Assembly: GCF_002723935.1 (NCBI RefSeq)
Contig: NZ_BEWM01000002.1
Coordinates: forward strand, 372,001 to 436,000
Direction of reading: 5' to 3'
Source of the DNA: Gluconobacter cerinus
Lineage (GTDB): Bacteria > Pseudomonadota > Alphaproteobacteria > Acetobacterales > Acetobacteraceae
Length of the DNA stretch: 64,000 bases
Both the position numbers and the translations under genes were made by a program. This document shows positions 1 through 9,607 of the stretch, piece by piece (position 1 is the stretch's first letter; every line of letters starts with the position of its first letter). The notes under the pieces are model-generated. The model worked only from the letters and a program-made list of their open reading frames with translations, was not told the origin of the DNA and did not search any database.

Positions 1-147
1 AAGAAGCAGCCACAGCAGGGGAGTTTTTCCATGACCAACCTTGATGACGCGATTGTTCATCAGGTCTATTCCCTGGACCCTGCTGAAGATGGCCGCTCAG
101 AGACGCAGAAAATTACGTGGGACGTTACGGCCAGTCTTCATCACTGA
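1..147 (+). CDS. C-terminal end of an unidentified protein, or a 38-aa small ORF
   Basis: The frame is open from the left edge of the window to a TGA at 145-147. It gives 48 residues ending in WDVTASLHH. An ATG at 31 is preceded by a good ribosome-binding sequence (AGGGGAG, 7 bases upstream). It is therefore either the tail of a longer gene entering the window or a free-standing 38-residue protein. I recognise no domain. It converges on the PutA-like gene with only 7 bases between stop codons. The sequence to the left would decide between the two readings. Confidence 0.45.
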   Translation, partial: KKQPQQGSFSMTNLDDAIVHQVYSLDPAEDGRSETQKITWDVTASLHH

Positions 148-154
148 AGTGCTT

Positions 155-3100
155 TCAGGACAGAGCCATCGTGGTCAGATCGCCGCAAAGGGCAGCGGTA
201 TTAACGGTCACGACGTGCTCTTCCAGAAGCCATTCGGGGCGCAGACAATCCAACACATGAATGGGCACAATGCGCCCTTCGCGTGCTGTCAGGGTTGAGG
301 CAGCCTGCAGCGCGCGGGGGGAGTGTCTTTCCATGATCATGACGGCACATTCCGGCAAAGCCCCTGGATCAACGCGCTGGATACGGTCGGCCAATCCGGG
401 AGAAAGGCGCTGCATCCAGTCCAGTGCGTGATCTGGGCCAAGAACCAGAGCAGGGTTGCCGGTTCCCAGAGCCATACCGACAGCCCTGAGAATGGCAGGC
501 CAGCTTTCACCTGCGCAGAGTACCGGGCCACAGGGCTTGAGTGTCAGTGTGTTGGTCTCTCCAGCGGGGCCGGGCAGTGTCATTGAGAAGCCCGTCATGG
601 CATGCGCAATATCCTGTCGGATCTGGCGGGCTGAGACGGCATCCCGGCTTTCAAGAAACGTCACCAAACTTTGCGCATGGCGCGGGATACTACCCGGATT
701 TGCATCTTTAGGCGCAAACCATGGGGACGTGCGGGCACTCATACGGCGGAGGGCAAAAGGCCCCCCTGCCTTGGGGCCACAACCGGAAAGTCCGGACCCA
801 CCAAAAGGCTGTGAGCCAATAACTGCCCCTGTTATGGCCCGATTGACGTAGATGTTCCCCGCCTGAATGCGGTTAGTCGTGCGATCCACTGTCATGGCGA
901 CACGCGAATGAACGCCAAAAGTCAGGCCGTACCCCATGGAATTTACAGCGTCGATCACGCCGTCCATTTCGTTGCGGTTGAAGCGACGCACATGCAGGAC
1001 CGGCCCGAACACTTCATGCGGAATATCGGCAACACGGCCGATTTCAATCAGCGTGGGGGGGAGGAAATGGCCGTATCGACAGTTTTCACCGAGTTCGGGG
1101 GACCACACCGTTCGGCCGGCCCGACGCATCATTTCAACATGATCCATCGCTTCTGTCCGGGCTTCCGGAGAAATAATTGGCCCGATATCCGTTGAAAGAC
1201 GCGCCGGATTCCCAATAGCCAGATCCTGAATCGCGCCCTTCAGAAGCTCAAGAACATGGTCTGCACAGTCTTCTTGGATCAACAGGATACGAAGAGACGA
1301 ACAGCGTTGCCCCGCACTGTCAAAAGCAGAGCTCAGAATATCCTGCACGACCTGTTCTGCATGCGCGGAGCTATCGACCAGCATTGCATTCTGTCCGCCC
1401 GTGCGCGCCACGAGAGGAACAGGTGTGCCCGTGCGCCCCTGCCGATCAAAGATCTGGCGTGAAACGGCTTTGCCAACGGGCGTTGAGCCGGTGAACATCA
1501 CGGCATCGACCCGGTGATCGGCTACCAGACGCTCTCCCACCGATCCATCGCCTGGCAAAAGGTGCAGAACTTCACGTGGAATCCCAGCTTCATGCAGAAG
1601 CTGAACGGTGCGGCTTGCAATAAACGGGGTTTGCTCGGCTGGCTTGGCCAGAACAACATTTCCAGCGGCAAGAGAGACGGAAATCTGTTGCACGAACGCC
1701 GCCAGTGGGCTGCTCCAGGGGCTGATACACGCAACAAGGCCGAGCGGTGAGGCCTGCAAATGATAATCCCGCCCTTGCAGACGTTCCGCATCATGGCGAA
1801 GAATACTGACGGCCTCACGGACTTCATCCTGAGCAGCTGGAAGGGTCTTTCCAGCTTCCCGTACCAGAAGCGCCATTAGCTCAATCCGGTGGGCCTCAAT
1901 CAGATCAGCAGCTTTCCCCAGACAGGCAATCCGTACTTCAGGGCTGCTGCCTGCCCAACTGGCAAGCGCATGCTCCGCTGTCTCCAGTGCAGACAGCAGT
2001 GTCTTTCCATCAGTCTCGACAACGTCTCCAATAGGGTCATGTCGGTCTGCGGGGTTGTAGAGCAGACGGGAGCGGTCGTGCTGACTGGTGACACCTGGCG
2101 TTAGAGCGCGGGCGTGGAGGAAGGGCGCATCTCCATCAAGGGTTTCATGGAGGGCCCGAAGTGTCAGCTCATTGAAAAGATCCAGGCCTGCCGCGTTGCG
2201 TCGCCCAGGCTGGAAAATGTCTGACGGTGCACGAACTGCACGATTAGGGCGCTCGGTTCTCAGAATGGCGCGTGTTGCCTCGACGGGGTCAGCCGTTAAG
2301 GCTTCAATCGTAATAGCCGGATCTTCGTCGCGGCTGACAACAAGCGAGGCAGCTCCATTTTCCAGTAGCTGCCTGACGAAACTAGGCATCAGTGCTGCGA
2401 CTTCCCCAATGGGAGCATGAACCCGGCAGGGCAGGTTCATGCCCTGTTGGTTTCGCAGGTGTTGCGCGAGGGCGAGCCCCAGCCCCTGCAGGCATGCGAA
2501 CTCGAAATCTCCCGGCCGAACCTGCCCTGCGAGCGCCAGAATATGACCAATAGTCCGCGGATTATGGGTGGCAAACTGCGGGTAGGTGGCATCCAGCGAT
2601 TCAAGAAGCTGTCGGGCGCAGGCGAGATAACTGACATCCGTATGGCAACGGCGCGTGAAAACAGGGAAGTCAGCCAATCCGGTTTTCTGGGCTTGTCGAA
2701 TTTCCGAATTCCAGCAGGAGCCTTTGACCAGCCTGACAAGAACGCGGCGCCCAGTGCGCCGTCCCAGATCAATAAGAAAATCTACGACAGCTGAAGCACG
2801 ACGATCATAGGTCTGGACGGTCATGCCAAGCCCGTTCCAGTTCCCCAGTTCAGGCAACACACAGAGAGCCTCAAGCAGATCCAGCGTCAGCTCAAGATGT
2901 GTGCTGTCTTCGCTGGAGAGCAGGATGCCGACATCGAGTTGCCGTGCCCGGATGGTAAGCCTTTGCAGGATCGGCAACAGCTCCGTCATGATCCGCTCGC
3001 GCCTGAAACGGCTGAATCGCGCGCTCAATGCGGGCAGGCGTACATACAGCATTGGGCGGTCATGAAAGTCGCCGGTGATGCCCGCGTGTTGGCTGATATC

Positions 3101-3820
3101 TTCTAGTGCGTCTTCATAGACGGTAAGGGCATCGAGGGCTTGATGAGCCGTCAGAGCGGTGTTGACCTGCGGATCATATGCATATGTCAGCCCATATTTT
3201 TCTGCAGGGGCGGACAGTCTCAGAGCCTGAGCCAGCGTAGAGCCCAGAATGAATCCGCTTCCTACGGCACGGATAGCTTTTTCCAGACTGCGACGAACCA
3301 TGGGAGTAGATGTCTGAAGGGTTAGCCGACGAAGGCTGAACCCCTTGCTCTGGTTGAAACGCCCTGCAAGGGACAGGTTCAACGCAATCGAGTTCACAAC
3401 CGACGCACGGCGTTTACTAATATGCCGTCCCCAGTCGGTAGCTCCCACGAGAGAACGGATCAGCGCATCCTGAGTCGCAGAATCCGGAATGCGCAGGAGC
3501 GCCTCTTCCAGAGCCAGAACAGATTGCCCTTCAGGTGAAGACAGAGGGAATGCCTGCAAAAGGCTCCCCACAATATCGGGCGAGGAGTCTCGTGCGGCCT
3601 CAGCAAGGCCATGGGCTATTCTGCTAGCCTGACGATCCTGCTCAGGTGTGAGGTCAGCACGCGGCAGCAGCGCATCCACACATTCCGCCTCGGGGCGGTA
3701 GTGAGCAGCGGAGACAGCGTTACGGAGCGGTGAGCGTGGTGCGCGTGAGAGTAGAAATTCCGCAAATGGCGCGGCGGGGCGTGAAGCCGGGTTCGTCGTC
3801 GGATGGGTCATGGAGTCCAT
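155..3820 (-). CDS. putA: PutA-like bifunctional proline dehydrogenase / P5C dehydrogenase, degenerate active sites
   Basis: PutA proteins oxidise proline to glutamate in two steps: an FAD-dependent proline dehydrogenase barrel followed by an NAD-dependent P5C dehydrogenase. About 1221 residues here cover the PRODH barrel (approximately residues 190-520), the aldehyde dehydrogenase domain (approximately 610-1050) and a C-terminal ALDH-like tail. No N-terminal ribbon-helix-helix is visible, so it would not be an autorepressor. The family frame is complete and the P5CDH nucleophile is present (AGQRCSS). However, many substrate-binding and catalytic residues are replaced: KGAYWD is KGSCWN, RIYAPVG is RVHAPIG, VRRLLENGA is VRQLLENGA, PWNFPL is PWSSPL and ETGG is RTGG. 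Activity is therefore doubtful although there is no frameshift. The start is uncertain: ATG at 3820 or 3811, or GTG at 3898; none has a strong ribosome-binding site. Confidence 0.85.
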   Translation of the reverse strand: MDSMTHPTTNPASRPAAPFAEFLLSRAPRSPLRNAVSAAHYRPEAECVDALLPRADLTPEQDRQASRIAHGLAEAARDSSPDIVGSLLQAFPLSSPEGQSVLALEEALLRIPDSATQDALIRSLVGATDWGRHISKRRASVVNSIALNLSLAGRFNQSKGFSLRRLTLQTSTPMVRRSLEKAIRAVGSGFILGSTLAQALRLSAPAEKYGLTYAYDPQVNTALTAHQALDALTVYEDALEDISQHAGITGDFHDRPMLYVRLPALSARFSRFRRERIMTELLPILQRLTIRARQLDVGILLSSEDSTHLELTLDLLEALCVLPELGNWNGLGMTVQTYDRRASAVVDFLIDLGRRTGRRVLVRLVKGSCWNSEIRQAQKTGLADFPVFTRRCHTDVSYLACARQLLESLDATYPQFATHNPRTIGHILALAGQVRPGDFEFACLQGLGLALAQHLRNQQGMNLPCRVHAPIGEVAALMPSFVRQLLENGAASLVVSRDEDPAITIEALTADPVEATRAILRTERPNRAVRAPSDIFQPGRRNAAGLDLFNELTLRALHETLDGDAPFLHARALTPGVTSQHDRSRLLYNPADRHDPIGDVVETDGKTLLSALETAEHALASWAGSSPEVRIACLGKAADLIEAHRIELMALLVREAGKTLPAAQDEVREAVSILRHDAERLQGRDYHLQASPLGLVACISPWSSPLAAFVQQISVSLAAGNVVLAKPAEQTPFIASRTVQLLHEAGIPREVLHLLPGDGSVGERLVADHRVDAVMFTGSTPVGKAVSRQIFDRQGRTGTPVPLVARTGGQNAMLVDSSAHAEQVVQDILSSAFDSAGQRCSSLRILLIQEDCADHVLELLKGAIQDLAIGNPARLSTDIGPIISPEARTEAMDHVEMMRRAGRTVWSPELGENCRYGHFLPPTLIEIGRVADIPHEVFGPVLHVRRFNRNEMDGVIDAVNSMGYGLTFGVHSRVAMTVDRTTNRIQAGNIYVNRAITGAVIGSQPFGGSGLSGCGPKAGGPFALRRMSARTSPWFAPKDANPGSIPRHAQSLVTFLESRDAVSARQIRQDIAHAMTGFSMTLPGPAGETNTLTLKPCGPVLCAGESWPAILRAVGMALGTGNPALVLGPDHALDWMQRLSPGLADRIQRVDPGALPECAVMIMERHSPRALQAASTLTAREGRIVPIHVLDCLRPEWLLEEHVVTVNTAALCGDLTTMALS

Positions 3821-4160
3821 TCCAGGCGGGTTAAAGCCCGGGGAGGCCTTTAAAACAGAATAGAAAGCGCTCTTAGCGCAACATCGTAGCCAAGACACCC
3901 AATGATTGATCTGAAATCGGATTTATTTCTGATCACAGCCTCTTTTTCAAACGCCCATAAGATGCACCGAAAGGCTCATTTTATAAATATTGGAAATATT
4001 TTCGGACTTGTAATGTCCAATTTGGAAAGAGAATTTCTTCTAAATTATTAATTTATTTCAATCGTATCAAAGATATGGTCTCAGAAACGATGTGATAAAC
4101 GAATGGAGTTTGAGGAATTTTTAAGAATTTCCTCTTACAGACAAAGGACGAGGAGTCGGA
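3821..4160. promoter_or_regulatory. Divergent intergenic region between putA-like gene and TPR gene
   Basis: About 340 bases separate the chosen putA-like start from the TPR gene on the opposite strand. The part from about 3980 to 4060 is clearly AT-rich compared with its surroundings and probably holds the promoters of both genes. I found no convincing operator or RNA element. Confidence 0.4.
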
Positions 4161-5708
4161 ATGACCACACTTTCCCCCAGCCCCTGTCTGCTTACACGTC
4201 GTACCTTCACAGAATATTTGCGAGTAGCAGTCGGCCTGGAAGAAGTGGGGCAGCGTGAGAGTGCTATCGACGTTCTGCGAGAGGCAGAAACGCTTCTGCC
4301 AGAAAGGCCTGAAAGTCTTTTTCTTCTTGGTGGCGTTTATGAGCGTCTTCAGTGCTGGGAAAAGGCATCCCTGTTCTATGGCAAGGCCCTCGAAGCAAGG
4401 CCTCATGCGGCAAGGGTCTGGCATCGACTGGGCATCGCCCTATTGCATCGGGATGATCTGAGAGGGTCTATCAAAGCTCTGGACACTGCCGTGCAGCAGG
4501 ACCCGGCTATTCCTGAGTACGCTACCGACCTGAGTATGGTTCTGTCACGCGATGGACAGTTTGAAGCGGCGCTGGGTTTCGCGCAGTCTGCTTTGAAAAT
4601 GCAGCCTGATGATGCAAATGCTCTTAATAACGCCGGTCATATTCTCCAATGTTTGAACCGCTCTGCAGAAGCCTTGCAGTTCTACGATGCTGCGCTTCAA
4701 CGGTCTCCTGATCATCCCGTTATCCGTTTTGGCCGTGCGACGGCTTTGCTGAAATCGGGTGATTTTTTTTTAGGATGGCAGGAATACGAAAGTCGTTGGC
4801 TTTCTTCGAGAACAGTCAGGGCTGATATCGACGCGTCAGTCTGGGAAGGGGAATCCCTGAAGGGGTGCACCATTCTTGTTCATCACGAACAGGGATATGG
4901 AGACACTCTGCATTTCATCCGCCTGATGCCGATACTGGCCCAGAGGGGTGCCGAAGTTGTAGTGCAGGTTCCAGTTCCATTGGTACGACTAATGCAGCGT
5001 GTAGCGGGCGTATCCCGGGTAGTCTCAGTTCTCGATCCTGCCGACAGCTTCGACTATCATTGCCCGATGATGAGCCTTCCGGTGAGGCTCGGACTGACGG
5101 CAGAGTTTGTTGGACAGTTTCCTTATCTGTCTGTGTCAGAAGAAGACATGACAACTCAGGGAGGCAAGCTCAGCGCCCAGGTTCAAGGTTCCTGCCAGCC
5201 TCCGGATTTTATCGTCGGGCTTGTCTGGAGCGGAGATCCCAGACCTCATGACCTGCGTGCGACGCAGACGGATCGCCGCCGCAGCATGTCGCTGGAGACA
5301 TTGAGGCCTTTGTTTTCAGTAAAAGGCGTGCGTTTCGTAAGTTTCCAAATGGGAGCGGCCCGCCATCAAGTTGCTGAAACCGGACTACCACTGGTTGATG
5401 GGACGGAGAATATTCTCGATTTCGCTGATACCGCTGCCAGACTCTCTGCTGTGGATCTTCTGATTACGGTGGATACGTCCATGGCTCATCTGGCGGGTGG
5501 GCTGGGCAAACCCGTATGGATGTTGTCACGCTCTGACGCTTGCTGGCGTTGGGGAGATGCAGGAACTCAGACCGCCTGGTATCCGGATATGCGAATTTTC
5601 CGTCAGCCTGTGGCAGGAGATTGGGGGAGCGTGGTTAACGATGCCCGGCTCACTCTTGTCCGGCTCATGGATTTGTATCGCGGCTATCAGCATGAGTCCG
5701 GCGAATAG
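4161..5708 (+). CDS. TPR protein with glycosyltransferase-9/41-like C-terminal domain
   Basis: A 515-residue protein with at least five tetratricopeptide repeats in residues 13-195 (for example LNNAGHILQCLNRSAEALQF). These are followed by a GT-B-like domain (approximately 230-510) carrying HHEQGYGDTLHFIR, VGLVWSGDP and VDTSMAHLAGGLGKP, motifs shared by ADP-heptosyltransferase-like folds and TPR-linked sugar transferases. Proteins of this design are common in Acetobacteraceae and are thought to act on cell-surface glycans or proteins; the substrate cannot be read here. A strong ribosome-binding site (GGACGAGGAG at 4146-4155) fixes the start. It stands alone and ends at a bidirectional terminator shared with infC. 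Confidence 0.8.
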   Translation: MTTLSPSPCLLTRRTFTEYLRVAVGLEEVGQRESAIDVLREAETLLPERPESLFLLGGVYERLQCWEKASLFYGKALEARPHAARVWHRLGIALLHRDDLRGSIKALDTAVQQDPAIPEYATDLSMVLSRDGQFEAALGFAQSALKMQPDDANALNNAGHILQCLNRSAEALQFYDAALQRSPDHPVIRFGRATALLKSGDFFLGWQEYESRWLSSRTVRADIDASVWEGESLKGCTILVHHEQGYGDTLHFIRLMPILAQRGAEVVVQVPVPLVRLMQRVAGVSRVVSVLDPADSFDYHCPMMSLPVRLGLTAEFVGQFPYLSVSEEDMTTQGGKLSAQVQGSCQPPDFIVGLVWSGDPRPHDLRATQTDRRRSMSLETLRPLFSVKGVRFVSFQMGAARHQVAETGLPLVDGTENILDFADTAARLSAVDLLITVDTSMAHLAGGLGKPVWMLSRSDACWRWGDAGTQTAWYPDMRIFRQPVAGDWGSVVNDARLTLVRLMDLYRGYQHESGE

Positions 5709-5731
5709 GCGAGTTCCAAGACTAAAGGCAT

Positions 5732-5764
5732 AAAAAAAGCAGCCTTCCGAAGAAAGCTGCTTTT
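5732..5764. terminator. Bidirectional rho-independent terminator
   Basis: AAAAGCAGC and GCTGCTTTT form a stem around CTTCCGAAGAAA. There is an A/T run on each side, so it can end both the TPR gene (plus) and infC (minus). Confidence 0.85.
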
Positions 5765-5789
5765 CCTGTGGATCTCGTAAGAACCCGGT

Positions 5790-6326
5790 TTAGCGCGGAG
5801 CTATAACCATGAGCATCTGACGGTTTTCCATACGGGGCATCTGCTCAACCTTGGCCTTTTCTTCGACCTCGATGCGGATGCGCTCCATCATCTTTGCACC
5901 CAGCTCCTGGTGAGCCATTTCACGGCCCTTGAAGCGAAGGGATACCTTTACCTTGTCGCCATCATCCAGGAACGAGTTGATGGCCTTGAGCTTCGTCTGG
6001 AAGTCATGCTCGCCCGTGCCGGGACGAACCTTCACTTCCTTGATCTCAACGACCTTCTGCTTCTTGCGGGCTTCGTTCTTCTTCTTCTGCTGCTCGTACT
6101 TGAACTTGCCGTAGTCCAAGATCTTCACAACAGGGGGAACAGCGGTCGGGCTGATTTCCAGGAGGTCAAGGCCAACCGAGAAAGCACGCATCAGAGCATC
6201 CCGGGTCGTCATGACGCCTTGCATTTCGCCTTCTTCGTCAATCAGACGAACCTGCGGAACACGGATTTCCTCATTGACGCGCGGCCCCTCACGTGTGGGC
6301 GCGGCCTGCATCGGCGGTCTAGCTAT
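5790..6326 (-). CDS. infC: Translation initiation factor IF-3, probable AUA start codon
   Basis: IF-3 binds the 30S subunit and checks start-codon and initiator-tRNA pairing. The protein shows both domains: N-terminal [17 protein letters not shown] with the [11 protein letters not shown] helix, a lysine-rich linker ([16 protein letters not shown]), and the C-terminal domain ([32 protein letters not shown]). The first in-frame ATG (6311) has no ribosome-binding site. Five codons upstream an ATA (6324-6326) lies 6 bases after a perfect AGGAG, and an in-frame TGA lies further upstream, so ATA is the likely start (178 aa). Rare start codons on infC are known to allow IF-3 to repress its own translation. 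It follows thrS, as in many bacteria, but no rpmI-rplT follows. Confidence 0.95.
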   Translation of the reverse strand: MARPPMQAAPTREGPRVNEEIRVPQVRLIDEEGEMQGVMTTRDALMRAFSVGLDLLEISPTAVPPVVKILDYGKFKYEQQKKKNEARKKQKVVEIKEVKVRPGTGEHDFQTKLKAINSFLDDGDKVKVSLRFKGREMAHQELGAKMMERIRIEVEEKAKVEQMPRMENRQMLMVIAPR

Positions 6327-6371
6327 GGTCAGCTCCTGTCGTAATTTTCATACAAGGACCAGCACTGACCC

Positions 6372-6405
6372 AAACGCCCGCGCCTCGTTAAAGAGGGGCG
6401 GGTTT
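6372..6405 (-). terminator. Hairpin between thrS and infC (terminator or attenuator)
   Basis: AAACGCCCGCGCCTC pairs with GAGGGGCGGGTTT around GTTAAA. Read on the minus strand the stem ends in GTTT, a weak U-run. A second compact GC hairpin (TGCGCCC TTCC GGGCGCA, 6443-6460) lies just after the thrS stop. Together they suggest partial termination or processing before infC. Confidence 0.45.
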
Positions 6406-6472
6406 CGATCTTTGCCGATCCCATTCCTTTTGCACATAGTCCTGCGCCCTTCCGGGCGCAAGGGTATTACGC

Positions 6473-8410
6473 TCAATCCTTCGAAAACCGGGTAATATCA
6501 GGTGGGGTGGCCTCGGCTGTGAGAGTTTTTACAGCCTCTTCGAGTCCCAGGATTTCCTGATTGGCGCCGCCAAGGCGACGCATCGCCACTTTGCGCTCTT
6601 CTGCTTCACGGCGTCCAACCACCAGAATAACCGGAACGCGCGCAAGGCTGTGTTCGCGGATCTTGGCGTTAATCTTGTCGTTGCGAACGTCGGTTACAAC
6701 CTGAAGCCCGGCTGCCTTCAGTTCGGCAGCAACCTCATTGGCGTAATCAGCAGCATCGGAAACGATGGACGCCACTACAACCTGCGTCGGCGCCAGCCAG
6801 AGCGGGAACTTGCCAGCATACTGCTCGATCAGGATGCCGATAAAGCGCTCGAAGCTGCCAAGGATGGCACGGTGCAGCATGACGGGGCGATGACGCTGGC
6901 TATCTTCACCAATATAGGACGCATCCAGACGCTCTGGCAGAACGTAGTCCACCTGAAGCGTACCGCACTGCCAGTCACGACCGATGGCGTCCGTCAGAAC
7001 GAACTCCAGCTTCGGGCCATAGAAGGCGCCTTCGCCGGGATTATATTCATATTCGACGCCAGCGATTTTACAGGCCGTCTTGAGCGAGCCTTCGGCCCGG
7101 TCCCAGACTTCGTCAGAGCCGGCACGCGTCTCTGGACGGTCCGAGAACTTCACGCGGAAGCTCTCGAAGCCCAGATCCGTGTAAACCTCAGCCAGCATCT
7201 TCACGAACTTTGCGGTTTCATCCGCAATCTGATCGTCCGTGCAGAAGATATGAGCATCATCCTGCGTGAAACCACGAACGCGCATAATGCCATGCAGCGA
7301 GCCGGACGGCTCATAACGATGGCACGCACCGAATTCTGCCATACGCAACGGCAGTTCGCGGTAAGACCGCAGGCCATGGCGGAAGATCTGCACATGGCAC
7401 GGGCAGTTCATCGGCTTCAGGGCGAGGGTTTTGTCCTCATCCTCAACCTGCGCGATGAACATGTTCTCACGGTACTTGTCCCAGTGACCGGAGGCTTCCC
7501 AGAGGGCACGGTCCACGAGCTGTGGCGTGCGAACTTCTTCGTAACCATTCCGGGACTGAGCGCGGCGCATGTAGTCCTGAAGGACCGTGTACAGACGCCA
7601 GCCCTTGTGGTGCCAGAAGATCTGTCCGACAGCTTCTTCCTGAATATGGAAGAGGTCCATCTCGCGGCCAATGCGACGATGATCGCGCTTCTCGGCTTCT
7701 TCCAGACGCATCAGATGAGCGTCCAGCTCCTTCTTGTCGCGCCAGGCCGTGCCGTAAATGCGGGTCAGCATGGGGTTGCGATGGTCACCACGCCAGTAAG
7801 CACCGGCCACGCGCATAAGTTTGAAGGCCGTGCCAACGTCTGCTGTGCCGCGAAGATGCGGACCGCGGCAGAGATCGAGCCATTCGCCCTGACGGTAGAT
7901 CGAAATCTGCTCGCTTTCCGGCAGATCGCGGATCAGTTCGGCCTTGAAGTCCTCACCCTTCTCTTCGAAGAAGCGAATGGCTTCGTCACGGTCCCATACT
8001 TCACGGGTGAAAGGGGCGTTGGCAGCGACGATTTCGCGCATCTTGGCTTCGATGGTTTCGAAGTCATCCGGCGTGAACGGCTTTTCACGGGAGAAGTCGT
8101 AATAGAAGCCATCCTTGATGCTCGGACCGATCGTGACCTGCGTTTCCGGCCAGAGCGACTGCACGGCTTCTGCCAAAACATGCGCCGCATCATGGCGGAT
8201 CATCTCAAGTGAGGCATCGTCTTTTTTCGTGACGAACTTGACGGCCGCATCGTCCGCAATTTCGGTTGAAAGATCGACGAGCTTGCCGTTCACCTCCATG
8301 GCCAGTGCGGCTTTTGCCAGCCCCGGGCCGATGGAGGCCGCGATAGTCGTGCCCGTCACGGTCCCGTCGAACGTGCGGACGCTTCCGTCGGGGAGTGTGA
8401 TGGCGGGCAT
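6473..8410 (-). CDS. thrS: Threonyl-tRNA synthetase
   Basis: Class II synthetase that charges tRNA-Thr. The 645 residues contain the N-terminal TGS domain ([13 protein letters not shown]), the editing domain with [11 protein letters not shown], the catalytic core with [10 protein letters not shown] (zinc cysteine) and [15 protein letters not shown], and the anticodon-binding domain ([17 protein letters not shown]). Length is normal for the family. The start at 8410 is preceded by GAGGAG; a longer in-frame extension to 8479 lacks this support. The 5' leader contains two stable hairpins. It lies upstream of infC, a widespread arrangement. Confidence 0.97.
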   Translation of the reverse strand: MPAITLPDGSVRTFDGTVTGTTIAASIGPGLAKAALAMEVNGKLVDLSTEIADDAAVKFVTKKDDASLEMIRHDAAHVLAEAVQSLWPETQVTIGPSIKDGFYYDFSREKPFTPDDFETIEAKMREIVAANAPFTREVWDRDEAIRFFEEKGEDFKAELIRDLPESEQISIYRQGEWLDLCRGPHLRGTADVGTAFKLMRVAGAYWRGDHRNPMLTRIYGTAWRDKKELDAHLMRLEEAEKRDHRRIGREMDLFHIQEEAVGQIFWHHKGWRLYTVLQDYMRRAQSRNGYEEVRTPQLVDRALWEASGHWDKYRENMFIAQVEDEDKTLALKPMNCPCHVQIFRHGLRSYRELPLRMAEFGACHRYEPSGSLHGIMRVRGFTQDDAHIFCTDDQIADETAKFVKMLAEVYTDLGFESFRVKFSDRPETRAGSDEVWDRAEGSLKTACKIAGVEYEYNPGEGAFYGPKLEFVLTDAIGRDWQCGTLQVDYVLPERLDASYIGEDSQRHRPVMLHRAILGSFERFIGILIEQYAGKFPLWLAPTQVVVASIVSDAADYANEVAAELKAAGLQVVTDVRNDKINAKIREHSLARVPVILVVGRREAEERKVAMRRLGGANQEILGLEEAVKTLTAEATPPDITRFSKD

Positions 8411-8433
8411 GGGATCGCTCCTCTGCGATTGCT

Positions 8434-8492
8434 CCCGGCAGCCCTCTGCCGGGAAAAAGACACGCGTAAATGGCCTCAATCGGGGATTGGCC
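8434..8492 (-). promoter_or_regulatory. Structured thrS leader with two hairpins
   Basis: Between the GT2-like gene and thrS are two inverted repeats: an 8-bp perfect stem CCCGGCAG/CTGCCGGG (8434-8453) and GGCCTCAATC/GATTGGCC (8472-8492). The first ends about 10 bases from the thrS ribosome-binding site. Neither has a U-run in the minus direction, so a translational operator or the 3' end of the upstream transcript are both possible. Confidence 0.35.
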
Positions 8493-8521
8493 GCAAGCCC
8501 TGCACTGGCCGGAAAGCGGAT

Positions 8522-9607
8522 TTATACGGTAGGAACTGCCGCCTGAAGCAGAAATGGCTCCATTCCGTTGGCATTCGGGCGCCGTCCTTCGCGCCATCCG
8601 GCGTCCATGTAATGGATCAGCGGCCAGATGCCATAAAAGGCGTCTTTCACCACATCTTCATTCTCGTAGGCGTAGGCGAGGGGATCAAACAGGCCGTATT
8701 CGTGCTGTGATCCATCTTCCAGTCGACGATGAGCCAGAAAATTCTGTGGAACATGCACTGGGAACTGCGGCGCGGCCGTATCTCCGAGAATTGGTGCAGG
8801 ATCTACGCCTAACGTTCGGAAATGGTCTGCGATGACGGGCGCATAAATATCGGGCGTATGCAGGTAGCTGCGGAGGAAATCTTCTTGGCTGGCCTGAAAA
8901 TAGTATCGAAGATGATATCCCTCTTTGGGGTTCTCGGGTGTGATCTGGCCCGCTCTTGGCTTTTCCCCCGGAATGGCGCCAGCGATATGAGCGAGCTTCT
9001 GACGGGCAAAGCGGCGGATGTCTTCGTAGTCAGGTCGATTGTGCAGATGAAGATGCACAAAGGGCGTCCGCACGCAGCGCTCTGGGTAGATGGTCTGCGG
9101 GGCATGCAGGCCCCGATCCAGTCCCACAATCGTATGAGCCTTGAACAGTGCTCTCGGAACCGACTGGGGGCGGTAGTAATTGGGAGCATTTGGCACGTTC
9201 AGAAGGAGGCGATCGGTAATTAGGGTCGCCTGTTCGTTTTTCAGAAGCTCGAACTGCGCGCGGATTTCCGCCGGATCCACCGACAGGCGGTCGAGGAAGA
9301 ACGCAAGAAATTCATCGCAATCCATGGGAAGTGCGAAATCACAGGCATTTTCCGCATCCCAGCCCCGGATAATGTCCGTGAAGATTTCACCTTTCCGCAA
9401 AAAATCCTTTTGGGACCGATATTTGCGGATGATCTGCACACCCTGCGCTTCATAACGCTTCTGCACATCTTTGACGTGTGGGTCTGTAGAGCCGTTGTCG
9501 ACAACGGTCAGATTGGAGAGGCCGAAAATGGCCCCGTGCCAGAGGATCCATGGCTCAAGAAGCGTGGCCTCGTTCTTCTGCATCGTGACGCAACGGATAA
9601 CTGTCAT
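8522..9607 (-). CDS. Glycosyltransferase family 2/92-like protein
   Basis: A 361-residue protein of the Glyco_tranf_2_4 (GT92-like) type. The N-terminus has QKNEATLLEPWILWHGAIFG followed by LTVVDNGSTD, typical of the nucleotide-sugar binding fold, and a DCDEF motif (approximately residue 96) as the metal-binding acidic motif. No membrane segment or signal peptide is visible, so it should act in the cytoplasm. Its ATG overlaps the stop of the upstream GT9 gene (ATGA), which indicates translational coupling and a shared glycan pathway. The acceptor is unknown; surface polysaccharide or LPS is the natural guess. Confidence 0.75.
   Translation of the reverse strand: MTVIRCVTMQKNEATLLEPWILWHGAIFGLSNLTVVDNGSTDPHVKDVQKRYEAQGVQIIRKYRSQKDFLRKGEIFTDIIRGWDAENACDFALPMDCDEFLAFFLDRLSVDPAEIRAQFELLKNEQATLITDRLLLNVPNAPNYYRPQSVPRALFKAHTIVGLDRGLHAPQTIYPERCVRTPFVHLHLHNRPDYEDIRRFARQKLAHIAGAIPGEKPRAGQITPENPKEGYHLRYYFQASQEDFLRSYLHTPDIYAPVIADHFRTLGVDPAPILGDTAAPQFPVHVPQNFLAHRRLEDGSQHEYGLFDPLAYAYENEDVVKDAFYGIWPLIHYMDAGWREGRRPNANGMEPFLLQAAVPTV

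Noticed and set aside
6650-8212. 520-aa open frame antisense to thrS
   Set aside because: It lies wholly inside thrS, shows no family motif, and reflects codon bias that removes stops in the opposite frame.
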